Numbered from the stretch's first letter, positions 16,859 through 31,704 are shown. The stretch: 64,000 bases of DNA from Typha latifolia (GCA_019914945.1 CM034103.1:1612001-1676000); one strand, 5' to 3'. Notes: generated by a model not told the origin, from the letters alone. A program made the numbers and translations.

Positions 16859-19800
16859 AGAGATGTTTTGCTTTTGGAATCTTCTTTCATGCTGGAAAAT
16901 GGTAATTAATAATGTTCAATTCCTTCTTATCATTGAGGGATAGTATTGTGCTATACTATTGCATTACCACTTAGTATCTTTTTTTGTTGTTAGTGTTCTA
17001 TCTGATTACTCCTCTTCACCAAAAGTTTTGATTAAACATCCAGTTTTTCTTCCTCACGATCTTAGTAATATCTTTGTTTCACTTTTAGAGTGCCACTTGG
17101 GGTTTCTTTATTTGAAAAGAATCTACTGTGTGTGCTTCAGATATAATCCATCAACTAGGTTTTAATGTTTATTTATTGAACTATTGAATGTGCAATCATA
17201 TTCATATTATGTGTTGAATTATGTTCCTACATGACTATTGCTATGTCTTTAATAAAATCAATCAGTTACAACATTATCTAGGAATAAAAGACTCTAATGT
17301 AGGCTTTAATATGTATATTCAAAGCAAAATCATATAGAAAGACCCTAAAAAGCACATTTGAGATGTGCCAGTGGGCAGGTCGAGCCAGCATGTGCGGTGC
17401 CAACAGGGCATTGGCATGATAATTCTTGTATATGATGATGTTACATGATGAATGTTTGATTTTACTCGTGTAGAGATGTCACCCTTTTCGAGGGCTATTA
17501 TGGATATACTCTGTTCGCTAATGCTTCCTGTTCTTCCGGTGATGCAGGACCAAGGAAATGTCTGGGCTATGAGAACAAGATGCTCAGTATGTTCTCAGTG
17601 TTTGCCCTTGTCAGGTCATTGGAGATTGCTCGTGTATAATTGAGCATGACTTTGAACCTTGTCACAGCACATATAATCATCTAATTATAGGAGCAAAAGA
17701 ATGAGCAATGAAGTTCAAGTTCAAGTTCGCTGTTGGATTCTGTTGTAAATGAACTCATATGCAGGGATAATTAACACGCACGTTCATGTGTGAAACATGC
17801 GTTGTTCAATCAGACTGGCCAGATTTTGAACCTCGGAAGGCAGGAGCTACCTACGGAAGGGAGCTTATCTTCAGCACTGATACCGACTAGTATGCTCCTC
17901 TGAAAACAGTGAGAAGCTGATGGTTTCTTTTGGATCAGTTAGTAGAGTAATGGATGCTGTTATTCATATTGCTTGTATTGATTGGAATTTATCTGAGGAT
18001 GACTTAACCTCGACACTGCTTATATAATCATCTAAATATAGGAGAAAAGATTTCTGAGCCTTCAATTTCAAGATATCTGAGCCATCTGTTGTATATTAAC
18101 TCTTAAATGGGAACATCCAGATTCAAATCTGATGGATAGGAGGTTCAATCAAATAGGCAAGATTTGGAACATCAGTGAGCAGAAGTTACTTACAAAGGGA
18201 GTTCATCTTCAGCATTGACAAGGACAAAGAGGTATGCCCCTCTCAGCTGGTGATTTTTTTTTAATTGTTTGGAATTGGAAGCTGCTATTCATAAATTGAA
18301 GAAAGAATTTGCGAGGACTGCCGTGTTACGGAAGTTTGTCTTTGAAAATTCTGATCCTGTTTTATTTATTTGGGGTCGAACTGTACCCACAACTCATTTC
18401 TGCATGAGCTATTACCGAGGCATAGATGACGTCAAAATTTAGTACAGTAAAGTTGAAAATTATAAGGTTTACGGAAGAAATACTGTTGAGCCACATATTT
18501 CTTGAGCACTAATCAAGAAATCTACTAGAGCTTCCTGTTTTTGTGATCAGTTAGATCCACATCATCAGCAATTACATATCATGAGAAGAACTAATTAATA
18601 TCAATTTGTTATCAAGATTCAGGAGAAGTATTAAAGATCAGTTCTGCAGATGGAATAACTTCTCCAAGCCATACTTATTTCCAACCAGTACATTCATGTG
18701 AGTTACAGCTCACTGATGAATGCATAGGACGGGCATAATTAATACCAGGTTGGAAGTGATGCCTTTTGTACTATTCTAGCTGCATTCAAAGTCATATTAA
18801 ATGATACAATGGAGCAACAAATCATCTTGGTATGCACTAAGACTAGCTCTGTTGTCAAGTGTTAATAATCTTGAATGTAATATTAGTTATTGATTTGTTG
18901 ATGGTAATAAATACAAAGCAAGAAGGAAATAAAGGTACCATGAAATTTTTGTTTCTGTTACTTTAAGCTTTTGTCAAGACATATACATTCAGAAGCGCAG
19001 CCAATTTATGTAATTCCAGTGAGTGGTCAACCAGATGCCTTTCGACTTTTTTTTTCCTTCTTTACGGGAGAAGCTTCAGAGTAGGCTTTCTTGGGAGCAT
19101 TAACTGGAGTTAGCTGGTAACTATGATTTCTTTCTTACTGTCATTATGGAGTGCTTGAGATTCCTGTCCTTTTCCTGCCTTATTGATTTGTGGAGATGCT
19201 CTAAGTGTTAAAAAAGCTTCATCAACCAAAGTTGTGGTGTGCTGTTAGATACCCTGTAAATGTCATGTCTCAACTTGCCCACCAGGCATGCCTGAACTTC
19301 GTTGATGCCCTTTTATGCACTTCAAAGTATGACTGGTGGTCTGATGATGTGGGAATCTATGTAATCTGGGCCTCTGGCACAGCATGATTCTTTTCTTTTC
19401 TTCTTTGGACGTGTTGGTTTAGCAAGTGAGTTTTACAGTGATTAGCGATGTTGCTCGGTCTGAGTTAAATGGTCTTTCTGATATCTAAATGAGACTTTAC
19501 ACATCATGCCTTTCAGAGACCTTTGTTTCCAAGGCCAGGCTGATGAGGTTTCTTTTCCACTCTACCCGTTGCACATACTCCACTATGACCCTGCGTTTTT
19601 GTCTACCAGTAGAACAACGCCAAGGATTTAAAATTGTTTATTTTCGCCTAACGTACCAGTCATAGACTCTTGTTTTTGTTTTTCGTTTTTAATAAGATTT
19701 GACTCTTGTTTTGTTTATGCCCTGTTTGGATGTTGAATAAACATTAGCTTATTCTAAGTATTAAATAATAACTCATCTCAATATTAATTTACTAATACCT

Positions 19801-21331
19801 ATTTCTCTCTTCTCCCCTCTTCTATCTAATATTTTATATTTATTAATAAAATCTAATAACTATTTTGCCTTTGAAAGAATATCACTTCAATTAGTTATTG
19901 TTTGAATCATTCTTTCTCTCTCTCTCTCTCTCTCTCCCCCTCTCTTCTACTATAAATAATATATTGATCATTTGTCAAAATATCTCCTAATTTATTATTT
20001 ATTATGTCATTATCAGGTGTAATTATTATATCACTATATTAATTTACCAATAATAGTCCAAATCAGTATAAGTTTTTTTTAATAATATCAGTTTTGGCTA
20101 AACTAGTTTAAAATTTTATCTGGCAATGAAAACGCCACCTAACAGGTTTAACAACTCATTTGATGAAAAGAATAATGCGAGCTTCCTATCCTTTTTACCT
20201 ACTTCTACCGAAAGGGAATAAAAAGAAGAGAAAAGATTGTCTTACATTGCTCATTGTCTATTCAATCTTGTTAGGAATCTAGATCATCAAGTCACCACTC
20301 TAGGAAGCAGCATCCCCCCTGCATCAACTTGATAAGCATGCAGACTAACCCTTTTTTTGACTTGAGATGCCATTAGGCCCCACAGATACTTACTTACATC
20401 AACTTTTGGCACTAAGTGTGACAGTACTCAAATTTCTCCCCAAGCAACTACTCTCTCCTCTTCTTTCCTGCCCCCCATCCTCTTCCCCATCATCATTTCT
20501 GCTATACGTGTTCTCCCTAAGCTCTCCACTGTCTTAGTGCTCAGGACCCACAACAAGCTTCTTCATCTGGTTGGAGGTCTCTTCCTCACTGTCATGTCCT
20601 TGGCTCTTCTGCATCCTTTTCTTCATTCATCAACGCATGCAACAAAGCCATCACCACCCATTATCCAAGCTTCGGATTCTAGGCGTTTAATCTCGGTTCA
20701 TTTCTCCTCTCCTGTCCCTATTGCCTATATTTAGTGCTCAGGTGGGGGCCGGGCCGTTCAATGAGAACTATCTCTATCTCCATCTCCATCATCTCCATTT
20801 TTGCCCGTCACTTTCTGTTTGAAGGTGGTGCTCCAATGGTCCCTGTCCTCATCTCTTACGCTTTTGCTACAGCCCCAATGGTCCATGCAAAAGAGCAACG
20901 TTGACAGTTAAATAACTTATTACCACAAGGAATCTGTACCTCCATATCTTCTCCACTTATTTTTAATTGGATGGATTCGGATCGGTTGCTGATGGCACTT
21001 GCATTGGCATTGGCACTGGCACTGGCACCGCCTTGCCTAGAATCATCCAGTAAAGCTTTTACTTATCAGGAAAGGAATAGGATTTGGACGAAACGAAATG
21101 GATTTTATGTTGTCAATTTGGACTTTTAATGCATGCCTTCTTTTTACCTTGACCACAAACTTTTCTTCTTCTACTTTACTTACCTCTTTGTCCTATTCTT
21201 CATTTTTTTTCCCCTCTCCTACCGGATTGCAACAAAGGATGTATCATATCCTACAATTGTATTATATAACTCAGCAACAGGGGGGATTGTTCTTTTAATA
21301 GTTGTCTCAAAAATTTCTACCACTGTAGACA
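16859..21331. other. Spacer: TAF1B 3' flank and 5-phosphatase leader
   Basis: The left part is the 3' UTR and flank of the TAF1B-like gene. A diverged duplication lies at 17640-18250 (listed separately). A (CT)n run lies at about 19916-19935. From about 20400 the sequence is CT-rich and looks like promoter and leader for the 5-phosphatase gene. Short upstream ORFs with ATG starts lie at 20537-20734 and 21098-21298. No further gene is recognised; the small ORF at 19205-19387 matches nothing I know. Confidence 0.5.
17640..18250 (+). repeat. Diverged tandem duplication
   Basis: About 17640-17910 and 17998-18250 share an ordered series of matches: CATATAATCATCTAATTATA versus TATATAATCATCTAAATATA; GGCCAGATTTTGAACCTC versus GGCAAGATTTGGAACATC; then CTTCAGCACTGATACCGA versus CTTCAGCATTGACAAGGA; and TATGCTCCTCTGA versus TATGCCCCTCTCA. 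No coding frame is conserved across both. It looks like an old local duplication of about 360 bp period, downstream of the TAF1B-like gene. Confidence 0.65.
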
Positions 21332-24300
21332 ATGAGAACCAGGAAAGGAAAGCAATCTGAGGTAAGAATGGGTTATTTAATTAAGTGGTGTATCTGTATC
21401 TGATGGTTTTGATCTTAGAATTCAATTATTACAGTCCTTCTGGCCTTATATTATGATGAGGAAGTGGCTTAACATCAAGCCAAAGGTGGATGAATTCAGT
21501 GAAGATGAAGTTGAGACAGAAAGCGAGGATGATGGTATGGTAATAGAGTTTGACTTTCTCTAGCATTGTCATTATGTTATCTAATCAAACGACAGATATT
21601 AAGTTTCCTTTTCTTTTTATTATTCCAAGATTCAAGGAACACTAAGGAGGATTGCTTCTTTGAAAATTTGGAGAGAAACAGTGCATGTCCTGCTGAACTA
21701 ATAGGTACAGAAAAAAAAAGTCTCATCCTGAAAGAAATTTTAGTACTGTAAAGTTGACGTTCTAATCAACTTTAATGTTGATAATTCTTGTAGGAAGACG
21801 AAAACAGGCTCCATCAAGAATTCGGCGAAGGAAATCAGAAACCTTTCGCGTGAACTACATAAGTAAAAAAGATGTGAGGTTTGGCAGTAGTATCCATAGA
21901 TATCTTAATTCATTCCTGTGAAGTACTGAATCAATCCCTTTCCATGAATTTTTTTTTTTTGCATCAAATATTTAATTTTTAACAACCTAATGGTGATAAC
22001 CAGGGTGATGATTGGAACATGGAATGTTGCCGGAAGGATCCCATTTGAAGAGATTGAGCTTGATGATTGGCTTTGTGCCAAACAATCAGCAGACATCTAT
22101 ATTCTTGGGTCAGTATAATTCTCTTTCCATGGTCTTAGATGCACTTATCATTTGGAGAACAAACACATTGCTAACATCTATACCACTCTAATCAAACTAG
22201 CCAAATTTGATATTCATTAAGAATTAATTGTGGAGGGTTTAGTTTTTAATCTATTCTGATGCTCTCCATCTTAACAGTTTCCAAGAAGTAGTCCCTTTAA
22301 ATGCTGGTAATGTACTAGGAACAGAGGATAGCAGACCAATATCTAAGTGGGAGGCCATTATTCGCAGAACACTTAACAAGTCTCCACAACCCAAGACATC
22401 ATATAAAAGTTACAGTGCTCCTTCCTCGCCAATACTAATCAGACCATCAAATCCTACAATGGAGGATAAGATTGATGCAGCTGGGCATTCTGAGGATGGC
22501 TACTCTCGAGGGAAAGAGTTGGATTGGAACATAGACTGGCCGGAGTATTCATTAGATTCCCCTCCGCAAGCTTTGAAATCTAGGATGAACAAGTTGAGGA
22601 GAGTTATGAGCAGCTTAGAAGCTCCTAACTGTGATCATGATCCACAGGATGTAGCATTAAAAGCTGGATTGAGACGAGTACCTCATAGCTCAGGGAACCT
22701 TGGAATGCTCTGGTCTGAGCAGCAGGACACGTTTGACGTCTTAGAATCACTCGACGTCACTTCTGACAGGATTTCTGAAGAGGAATACGAAACAGAGATG
22801 ATCAAGGAATGTCCAAAGCCTCGTCCTAGATACGTCCGGGTTGTCAGTAAACAGATGGTGGGCATTTACATCTCTGTGTGGGTGTGTCGAAGGCTGCGGA
22901 GCCATGTAAACAACCTGAAGGTTTCTCCAGTTGGGGTTGGGCTGATGGGCTACATGGGGAACAAGGTGATGGTTTCTAACTTACAATATAATCATCTAAG
23001 ATGTGTCTTTGTTATGTGAAACATCTCTTGTCGTGTGGTAATGCAGGGCTCTGTTTCTGTCAGCATGTCTGTCTTCCAGACACGGCTCTGCTTCGTTTGT
23101 TCTCATCTCAGTTCCGGCCACAAGGCGGGGGATCAGCAGAGAAGGAACTCCGACGTCTGTGAGATCTTGCAACGCACGCGGTTCTCATCTTTTCACGATG
23201 CTGACCAACCGCAGACGATTCCATCCCATGAGTAAGTTGCTCTTTTGGTTCATGCATACAACTTTTAGAACGTAACGATTAAGAAATTTTTTTTTTAAAT
23301 TTTTTTTTATGATTAAACTGTGAATATCTACGTTAACGGGTAATAGAAAACATGCATAATTTTATCATAACAGCCGTATCTTCTGGTTTGGAGATCTAAA
23401 CTATCGACTCAATATGCTGGATGGTGAAATAAGGGCTCTGGTGGCTATGAAACGATGGGATGAGCTGATGAACTTTGATCAGGTAATGCTATTTCTCTCA
23501 GTTTTAAGAGGGTTATTTATTATTATTTTAATGATGATAGTGAATTGATTATTTGATGAACAAATCTGGCAGCTTAGCAAGGAGCTAACAAGAGGGCACA
23601 TATTCTATGGTTGGAAAGAGGGATTGATTAATTTTGCACCCACTTACAAGTATGAGATTAATTCCAACATGTATGCAGGAGAGAATGCAAAGGAAGGAGA
23701 GAAGAGGAGGTCGCCAGCATGGTACGCTAACTACACGCCATTTCTTTGGTGTTTTTTTTTTTTTGGGTTTGAGATATTTTTAGAGGCATAAGAGATGGAA
23801 TTGATATGATTAAGAATACAACTTTAAGATAGACTTGAATCACTACATAATGATGATTGTTCTCAAATCTTACTTGCACGAAGATAAATAACGTTGTATC
23901 GTAATAACACGAAAGGGAATAACTCAAGTTGCTGATCCAGGTGTGAGTATAAATCTACACCTTTATCCATAAATAAATTCACATTTTTAGTTTAACAATA
24001 AACAAAGTTTCTAAGAATAAAAGTAATTTATTTGAGGCAATAACAAGCCAAAAGGTTTGGGTTGGGTGTAGCCCACTGACTAAGCACGGTTTGGGCCCAT
24101 GACCTAACCAACTTGGATCAGGCTGGGCCAAGGGCCGGACTCAATCGAATGGGTTGGGCCACGTGGCCCAGCTCAACCACTTAGAACAGGTGTAGAGCTA
24201 ACCAAACCCAACCGTTGGAGAGTTAAGAAACACATAAATATTTTTAAAAAAAAATTATGAACTAAGAAGCCGAAAAACTAAAGAAGCTTGGAAGAAACTC

Positions 24301-24791
24301 CCATCTTAAGTTGCATTCATATTCTAAAGATCTACCTCAATTTGTAAGCCAATTAATAGCGTGATTGGCTTCTTTAAAAATGTGATGAGTTCTTGTTACT
24401 GGCAAACGGACGGTAATTTTTATATTGTAATAACTACTATTATATTAAAAAAAAAAGGCCTATCCACTGAATGCACTTTTAAGGCCTAATATTCTCTGAT
24501 TTCGCGCCTTCAAAATTTGATTCTTTGACAAACTAGTTTTTAGATTACTTTGATCTTTACTGCATATTTTCCAATAAAGTTGGTGCTCCATGACCCAGGT
24601 GTGATCGCATACTCTGGTTGGGGGAAGGCATCAGACAACTTTCGTATTGGATGTCTGAGCTTAGTTTATCAGATCATCGCCCTGTTAGCTCGATCTTCTC
24701 AGTCCAAGTTGAAGTCTTCGATCAGAGGAAACTTGAAAGAATTCTCAACTTCACCAATGCTGGATTCAGTTCTGAAAAGTATTCTCACTAG
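21332..24791 (+). CDS. Type I inositol polyphosphate 5-phosphatase (IP5P1/2-like)
   Basis: It removes the 5-phosphate from soluble inositol phosphates and possibly phosphoinositides, damping InsP3/Ca2+ and ABA-linked signalling. Exons are 21332-21361, 21435-21534, 21630-21704, 21794-21878, 22004-22108, 22278-22965, 23047-23231, 23374-23482, 23573-23721 and 24599-24791 (1719 nt, 572 aa); all phases close. The N-terminus [20 protein letters not shown] and the acidic [17 protein letters not shown] match plant type I enzymes of the At5PTase1/2 group. The catalytic fold starts at GTWNVAGR. Motif [10 protein letters not shown], spans residues 427-435, and motif II, PAWCDRILW, residues 507-515. A long variable insertion, largely in exon 6, separates the first strand from [14 protein letters not shown], as is typical of plant type I proteins. 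The final exon has [12 protein letters not shown] and ends KYSH. Confidence 0.93.
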
Positions 24792-26180
24792 GGGGGGAGG
24801 GGTGGATGGATATGCATGAGATGTTCCATATCAGTAATGCAAAGGTAAAGACTCCCATTCTTGGATTATTTTGAGACTAGCTCTTCAACAATGAGGTCAA
24901 AAATGAGTTATAGTTCTTCTCTCATTGTATACTTTCTAATATCTAAGTTTAGTTTGCCTGTTAAGTTCTGACAATGTTCTCTTATGCAGGAATTTGAATG
25001 ATCTTAAGACATTGCTGCATTTATTACTTCGTCGGGGGAGTTTTACTTGAGCTGTGATGAGTTTTTCTTTTTTCTTTTTTCTTTTTACTGCAGAGAATAC
25101 TTTGAGACTGATACAGATCTGTAAACCAGTTGATACATGTTCTCTTTTTCTTGATTTCTTTGTTGAAATGTACGTAAAAGGAAGATGGATAATGTTACTT
25201 TCGTTGGTTGGATATCAAAGCTATACAAAGTTTTTTTTTTTTTTTTTTTTTTTAAAAAAGTCTGTCACTGTTAGTACTTTATGTATTAGTTCTTCACCAT
25301 TTTTACTACAGGGGGGAATGGATGATTGTTTACACTGTGATACCCTATTTCTTGGCTAAAATAGTTATCAAACAGTATTCAAAGTGATGTGAGCCTTGAC
25401 AAGGAAAAGAAATGCAGAACTCTACATCTGAAATAACTGATCAATTTATAAGACTCAAGCTTGGGCTCGGACCGAAGGCCGGAACAGGTTTTCTTACCAT
25501 TGAACTTCTCTAGTCTTTGCAACATGTTGATTTCAGGCAATGCATCTGAAGACACAAGTGAATCAACATACATAATAGAAACAAACACACTTCTCCATTT
25601 ACTGCTGTTCGAACGCGACTTATTTTCACTAAACGATCTTCGCCTTTTGTGCCGGTGGCCGTTCGACGGTTTCTGATATAGCGACTGAAAACTGTTCTTA
25701 TTTCCAATTCAATCTTCATCCATCTTCTTTGCTTGATTCAATCTTCTATTGATGATGTGTCTTGATCATATACAAAACTTTGTGTAAATAATTGTGCACA
25801 AAATGTGTTTGTCCACAAATTTGCCATTTATAGATAATTGTACTAACAAAACACAAGTAGATTAATCCTTACTGGGCATAGCCCACTTTTCTCTCTCAAA
25901 AAGAAAAGGAGAAAAAAAGAAAAGAAAAAAAAAGACACAAGTGGATTAACATATAAAATAGAAACAAAAACAGCAGTTGCATAGTGATGCTAATTGGTTG
26001 AAGTTGGTACATCCTCTATGACCAACCATTGTTCTGGTAGTTGTTGAAGCTGGCATGGAATTTGGAACAACTTTGCAAGTACAGTCAAGTGATAATATAT
26101 GTCAAAACTATATATATATATAATCAAATTAATCTCTTGTACTATCTAACTTCAATTAGATTCAGCTGCTTAATCTTGTC
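24792..26180. other. Spacer between 5-phosphatase and peroxidase genes
   Basis: It contains the 3' flank of the 5-phosphatase gene, a poly-T run at about 25231-25252, and overlapping short ORFs on both strands at 25379-25719 that match no family I know. A TATA-type run precedes the peroxidase start. No gene is called. Confidence 0.5.
26109..26121 (+). promoter_or_regulatory. Probable TATA element of the peroxidase gene
   Basis: A TATATATATATAA run lies about 60-70 bp before the start codon, at a spacing that allows a short leader. The position is inferred from sequence only. Confidence 0.45.
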
Positions 26181-27812
<1,632 letters not shown>

Positions 27813-29103
27813 TTATTCTAACTTTTGAGAAGATATTTCATCAAATTGTAATTGTTACACCATTACTTTACCCAGGTGCGACACAAGATGATATTTCAAT
27901 ATAGTAAATTGAATATGATATCATTTATTTACAAAAATTCACTGTGAGCTAAGAGCAGCTTTTGGTATAACAATGAATAATGTTTCCTTCTCGTGATTTG
28001 ATCATCATTTGTATTTGATGAATCTAGAAGTGAGTCAAGAAATATTCATAAACATCTGAGATGTCAGTTTATGCAGTATTAGGATTACAGTAATGTTCGC
28101 CGACAAATTAGTTTAGCTTCTGAGGTAATATCTCTGAACTGAAAGCGAAGAACATTCAATAGACTTTTGTCGACAAATTAGTTTACCCCTCAAAGTTGTT
28201 ATTTGCATATTTACTTCTCAAAAACTAAAATTTGCATAGATACATTCCCCAGATGCCTAGGATTTTCTTCAAGTTATGTTTCATCATTACAAAATTAATT
28301 CAGAGTGCCAGATATAGATTATTGTCGAATGTAATTTTCGAAAAATAAAAAATAAAAAAATTCAGGGCTACACTCTATCTTAATATGCCATTCACATTTT
28401 TGTTCTTATAAGAAAAGGATTTGTTGCTTTGAATAAGAGCTACCCGAAATGCTTGAACTAAAAATTTAATCAAATAATATTCTACTGAAGACTTCTGATT
28501 TGGAGGACATCATCAAATTATAGAATTACGTAGGGTAAATAATATACAAAGCTGCACGACTTAGATAGGTGTATGTGAAACTAATTTTTGGAGGATCCAT
28601 ATACAATTTAAGGATTGACACTCAAGCTTCCTTGCTTTTGTCATTAGAAAAGAAAAGAGGAAGAAGAAAGAATGTGACTACCAGCTGATTCCCTGTTTTC
28701 TTTATCCTTCACATTGCCAGATATCGTCCTTAATATTGTTGTTTGATACTCTATTTAATCGCTATGAATTGTTAATTCGCAATAAATGCTCAAGGACTAT
28801 ATAAAAAAAAGATCATAGCAGAAAAGAACTCCAAATTATCCAGAAGTTTGGTCTGATGCTGTCTCAATCATACAACTGGGTCCAGTGCACAACTAGCAGA
28901 GATATGGTTGTAAAGATGTGCAAGCATAACATCTGATACTTAGTCTTAGTCAATCCAAACATGCTCACCATGTTGTTAATATACTTTACTAATGGTGGAT
29001 TCCTTCTATGTTCTCAGTTTCTCTCAATTGTGTAGTTATCTAAGATGCCACCACCTTAAACAGCAAATTTGAGCATAGAGTGAGAGCTAAGAGAGCAATC
29101 AAG
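27813..29103. other. Spacer upstream of the resistance gene
   Basis: AT-rich, with no coding region supported. CGACAAATTAGTTTA occurs twice, near 28100 and 28170. The right end presumably holds the promoter and leader of the resistance gene; no single TATA site stands out. Confidence 0.45.
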
Positions 29104-31704
29104 ATGGTTGAACCTGTTATTTCTTATGTGGTGAATAAACTTAGAGACTACCTCTTTCAAGAAGCTGTTTTGTTGCAAGGAGTGCAAGAAGAATTCCAGT
29201 GGATTGAGAGAGAGCTCAGGGGGCTTCTGTGCTTCTTGAAGGATGCAGACTCCAAGCAGAAGAAAGATGAGAAGGTGAAGCATTGGCTGAAGGACATCAG
29301 AGATGTCGCTTACGAGACGGAGGACGTGATCGACAACTTCTTGCTCCGAATCGACAGGTTCCCCCTCACCTTTAATTCTGCAAACGCTCGTTGTGGTATT
29401 TGTAGGAAGATTGATGGTATAGAGCGAAGAATTAATGAGTTAATGACTCAAAGATTAGCATATGGACTTGTTAGTCTTGGAGGGATTCAGAGTAGCTTTG
29501 TAAATAATAACATAGCCTGTTGTTATGACGATAATTATGTCGTTGGATTTGAAGAAGAAAGGAGGATGATAATTCAACAGTTACTAGATCCAGTGGATCA
29601 ATTACATGTTGTTTCAATCGTCGGTATCGGTGGCCTTGGCAAGACCACTGTTGCTAAAATGGTCTATAATAGTGTCGTCATCGAAGAGCAGTTTCGTGCT
29701 CGTGCTTGGCTTTCAATCGCTGAAAATTATACAGTGATTGATCTCTTAAAGAGGACTATAAAAGAACTTACAGCCAACCTGAAGAAAATTAAGGCTGAAT
29801 CCTTGTCTGAACGATCAAAGAGGATTATATATGAAATAAAAGAAGATCAATGTAACTTTGCTTGGAATGAAGAAGAAATGAAGTGGTGTCTACATGAACT
29901 AATAAAGGCCAAAGGAAGGTGTCTGATAATTATGGATGATGTATGGAGGAAGGAATTATGGGAGAGAATTCGAACAGCTTTTCTAGCTACTGAGAACGGT
30001 AGCAGAGTGATCATCACCACACGATCGATGGAGGTAGCGAGAACCGCATACCTGAATACTAATCCCCTCGAATTGCGGTACTTGGATCAGACTGAAAGAA
30101 GAATGCTATTTCTGAAGAAGATATATCCAACCGATAATGTGCAAACATTTCAAGACGATCTCGAAGAAGTAGGCGAAAAGCTTTTAGAAAAATGTGGGGG
30201 TTTACCGTTATCTTTGGTAGTATTTGGAGGCCTTTTATCAACCAAGGAGAAGAACTATCATGTATGGTCTCAAGTCTTAAATAAGTTGAGATTGTACTCC
30301 TCAAATAAGAGCAAAGAATGCAATGACATAATTAGTTTCAGCTATGAAGATCTTCCTTATGACCTGAAATCCTGTCTTTTATATTTAGCTTCATTTCCTG
30401 AAGACAATGAGATCAGAGCTGGACATTTAACCAGATTGTGGGTGGCAGAAGGCCTCATACCAGAGAGAGGAAGGCAAGCAAGAGAAGAAGTAGCTGACTT
30501 GTTCCTTGAAGAGCTGATTCGAAGGCGTTTGATTCAAGTAATTGAAAGGAAGTACGACGGCAGGGCTTCGAGGATTCAAATGCACGACTTACTCCGCGGC
30601 TTCTGCATTGCAGAAGCTAAAGAGAATACCTTTCTTGATGTCGCAATGCCTACTGCAAGCAAACAGCCATCTCCTTCACTAGCGGTGGCCACACGTCGTC
30701 TGGCTTTCCACAATGGCATTCCTGATGGATACATCGATCACAGAAGTGTGAACCTGAGGACACCTAAGTTGCGAACGATCATGGGCTTCGGTTTATCGCG
30801 GTTGGAACATCGACTAGGCCACTATATGAATGGACTCAAGTTACTGAGAGTGATCGATGTCGAGGGCGATAGGAGGCTTACGACTTTGCCATCTGAGATC
30901 ACTAGCATGATCCACCTTAGGTACCTCAGATGGATTGTCCGATCGAGTACCGGCATAAAAAGCGTACCATCCTTGAGAAACCTTCGAAATCTCCAAACAC
31001 TTGATATGAATGCAACGATAAACACCGAAGATGATATCACAAGTTTAAAGAATTTGCACTGTTTGATTCATGTGAGAGGAGGAAAGGAGATGGGGCGGCA
31101 ATTGGCGAAGCTAACCAATCTCAGAAGATTGCAGATCACAATCAATGAGCCAGTGATGTTTAATCCGTTTGAGAAGCAGCGTTCACTTGTCTCCTTCTCA
31201 CTAAACTGTGAAGGAGGATTTATTCAAATGGAGGCCTTCACAGTCTTTCCCGCCCTCCGTAAATTTAAACTTTGCGGGAAATTACCTGAACACCAACAGC
31301 TCCCTTCAACTTCTGCATTCCCACAGGGCCTGATCAAGCTCACATTGGAAGATTCTCACTTGCAGAAGGACCCAATGCCGACGCTTGAGAAGCTACCGAA
31401 TCTTAGGCTTCTGACATTAGACCGCGGGTCGTATGACGGCAAGTCAATGTGCTGTTTTAGGGGCGGATTTCCTCAGCTTCAGCAATTGATTCTTCGCAGA
31501 TTGGAGAAGTTAGAGGACTGGAAGGTTGGCATAGGAGCAATGTGCAGCCTCACAAACTTAGCCATTGATGGATGCAGGAGGCTAAAGAAGCTACCAGAAG
31601 GACTGCAACATATCAAAACACTCCAAGAAGTCAAGCTAGCTCGCATGGGCAACGTAGCAAAGCATAGCATTCGACATGTGCCGTCGATCTGTCTTTGTGA
31701 TTGA
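29104..31704 (+). CDS. CC-NB-LRR disease resistance protein
   Basis: This is an intracellular immune receptor of the CNL class: pathogen effector perception leads to ADP/ATP exchange in the NB-ARC domain and a hypersensitive response. It is a single intact 866-codon reading frame. I chose the ATG at 29104 (context AAGATGG), giving MVEPVISYVVNKLRDYL, the Rx-type coiled-coil start. An earlier in-frame GTG at 29080 is not a plausible plant start. Motifs in order: EDVID at 73-77, P-loop GIGGLGKTT at 174-182, kinase-2 LIIMDDVW at 274-281, RNBS-B GSRVIITTR, GLPL with CGGLPL at 364-369, RNBS-D CLLYLASFPED, and MHD at 493-495. A leucine-rich repeat region covers about 560-866. No integrated extra domain is seen. 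All nucleotide-binding motifs look intact, so it is probably functional. A 3'-UTR intron follows. Confidence 0.95.
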   Translation: MVEPVISYVVNKLRDYLFQEAVLLQGVQEEFQWIERELRGLLCFLKDADSKQKKDEKVKHWLKDIRDVAYETEDVIDNFLLRIDRFPLTFNSANARCGICRKIDGIERRINELMTQRLAYGLVSLGGIQSSFVNNNIACCYDDNYVVGFEEERRMIIQQLLDPVDQLHVVSIVGIGGLGKTTVAKMVYNSVVIEEQFRARAWLSIAENYTVIDLLKRTIKELTANLKKIKAESLSERSKRIIYEIKEDQCNFAWNEEEMKWCLHELIKAKGRCLIIMDDVWRKELWERIRTAFLATENGSRVIITTRSMEVARTAYLNTNPLELRYLDQTERRMLFLKKIYPTDNVQTFQDDLEEVGEKLLEKCGGLPLSLVVFGGLLSTKEKNYHVWSQVLNKLRLYSSNKSKECNDIISFSYEDLPYDLKSCLLYLASFPEDNEIRAGHLTRLWVAEGLIPERGRQAREEVADLFLEELIRRRLIQVIERKYDGRASRIQMHDLLRGFCIAEAKENTFLDVAMPTASKQPSPSLAVATRRLAFHNGIPDGYIDHRSVNLRTPKLRTIMGFGLSRLEHRLGHYMNGLKLLRVIDVEGDRRLTTLPSEITSMIHLRYLRWIVRSSTGIKSVPSLRNLRNLQTLDMNATINTEDDITSLKNLHCLIHVRGGKEMGRQLAKLTNLRRLQITINEPVMFNPFEKQRSLVSFSLNCEGGFIQMEAFTVFPALRKFKLCGKLPEHQQLPSTSAFPQGLIKLTLEDSHLQKDPMPTLEKLPNLRLLTLDRGSYDGKSMCCFRGGFPQLQQLILRRLEKLEDWKVGIGAMCSLTNLAIDGCRRLKKLPEGLQHIKTLQEVKLARMGNVAKHSIRHVPSICLCD

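Noticed and set aside
19205..19387. 60-codon ORF in the spacer
   Set aside because: No recognisable domain and no neighbouring exons; could be part of a noncoding transcript, but this is unsupported.
25379..25719. Overlapping 69-71 codon ORFs on both strands
   Set aside because: No family resemblance and no splice partners; likely chance.
29080..29103. Upstream extension of the resistance protein (MRAKRAIK)
   Set aside because: It starts at GTG; the ATG at 29104 fits the family start and has good context.
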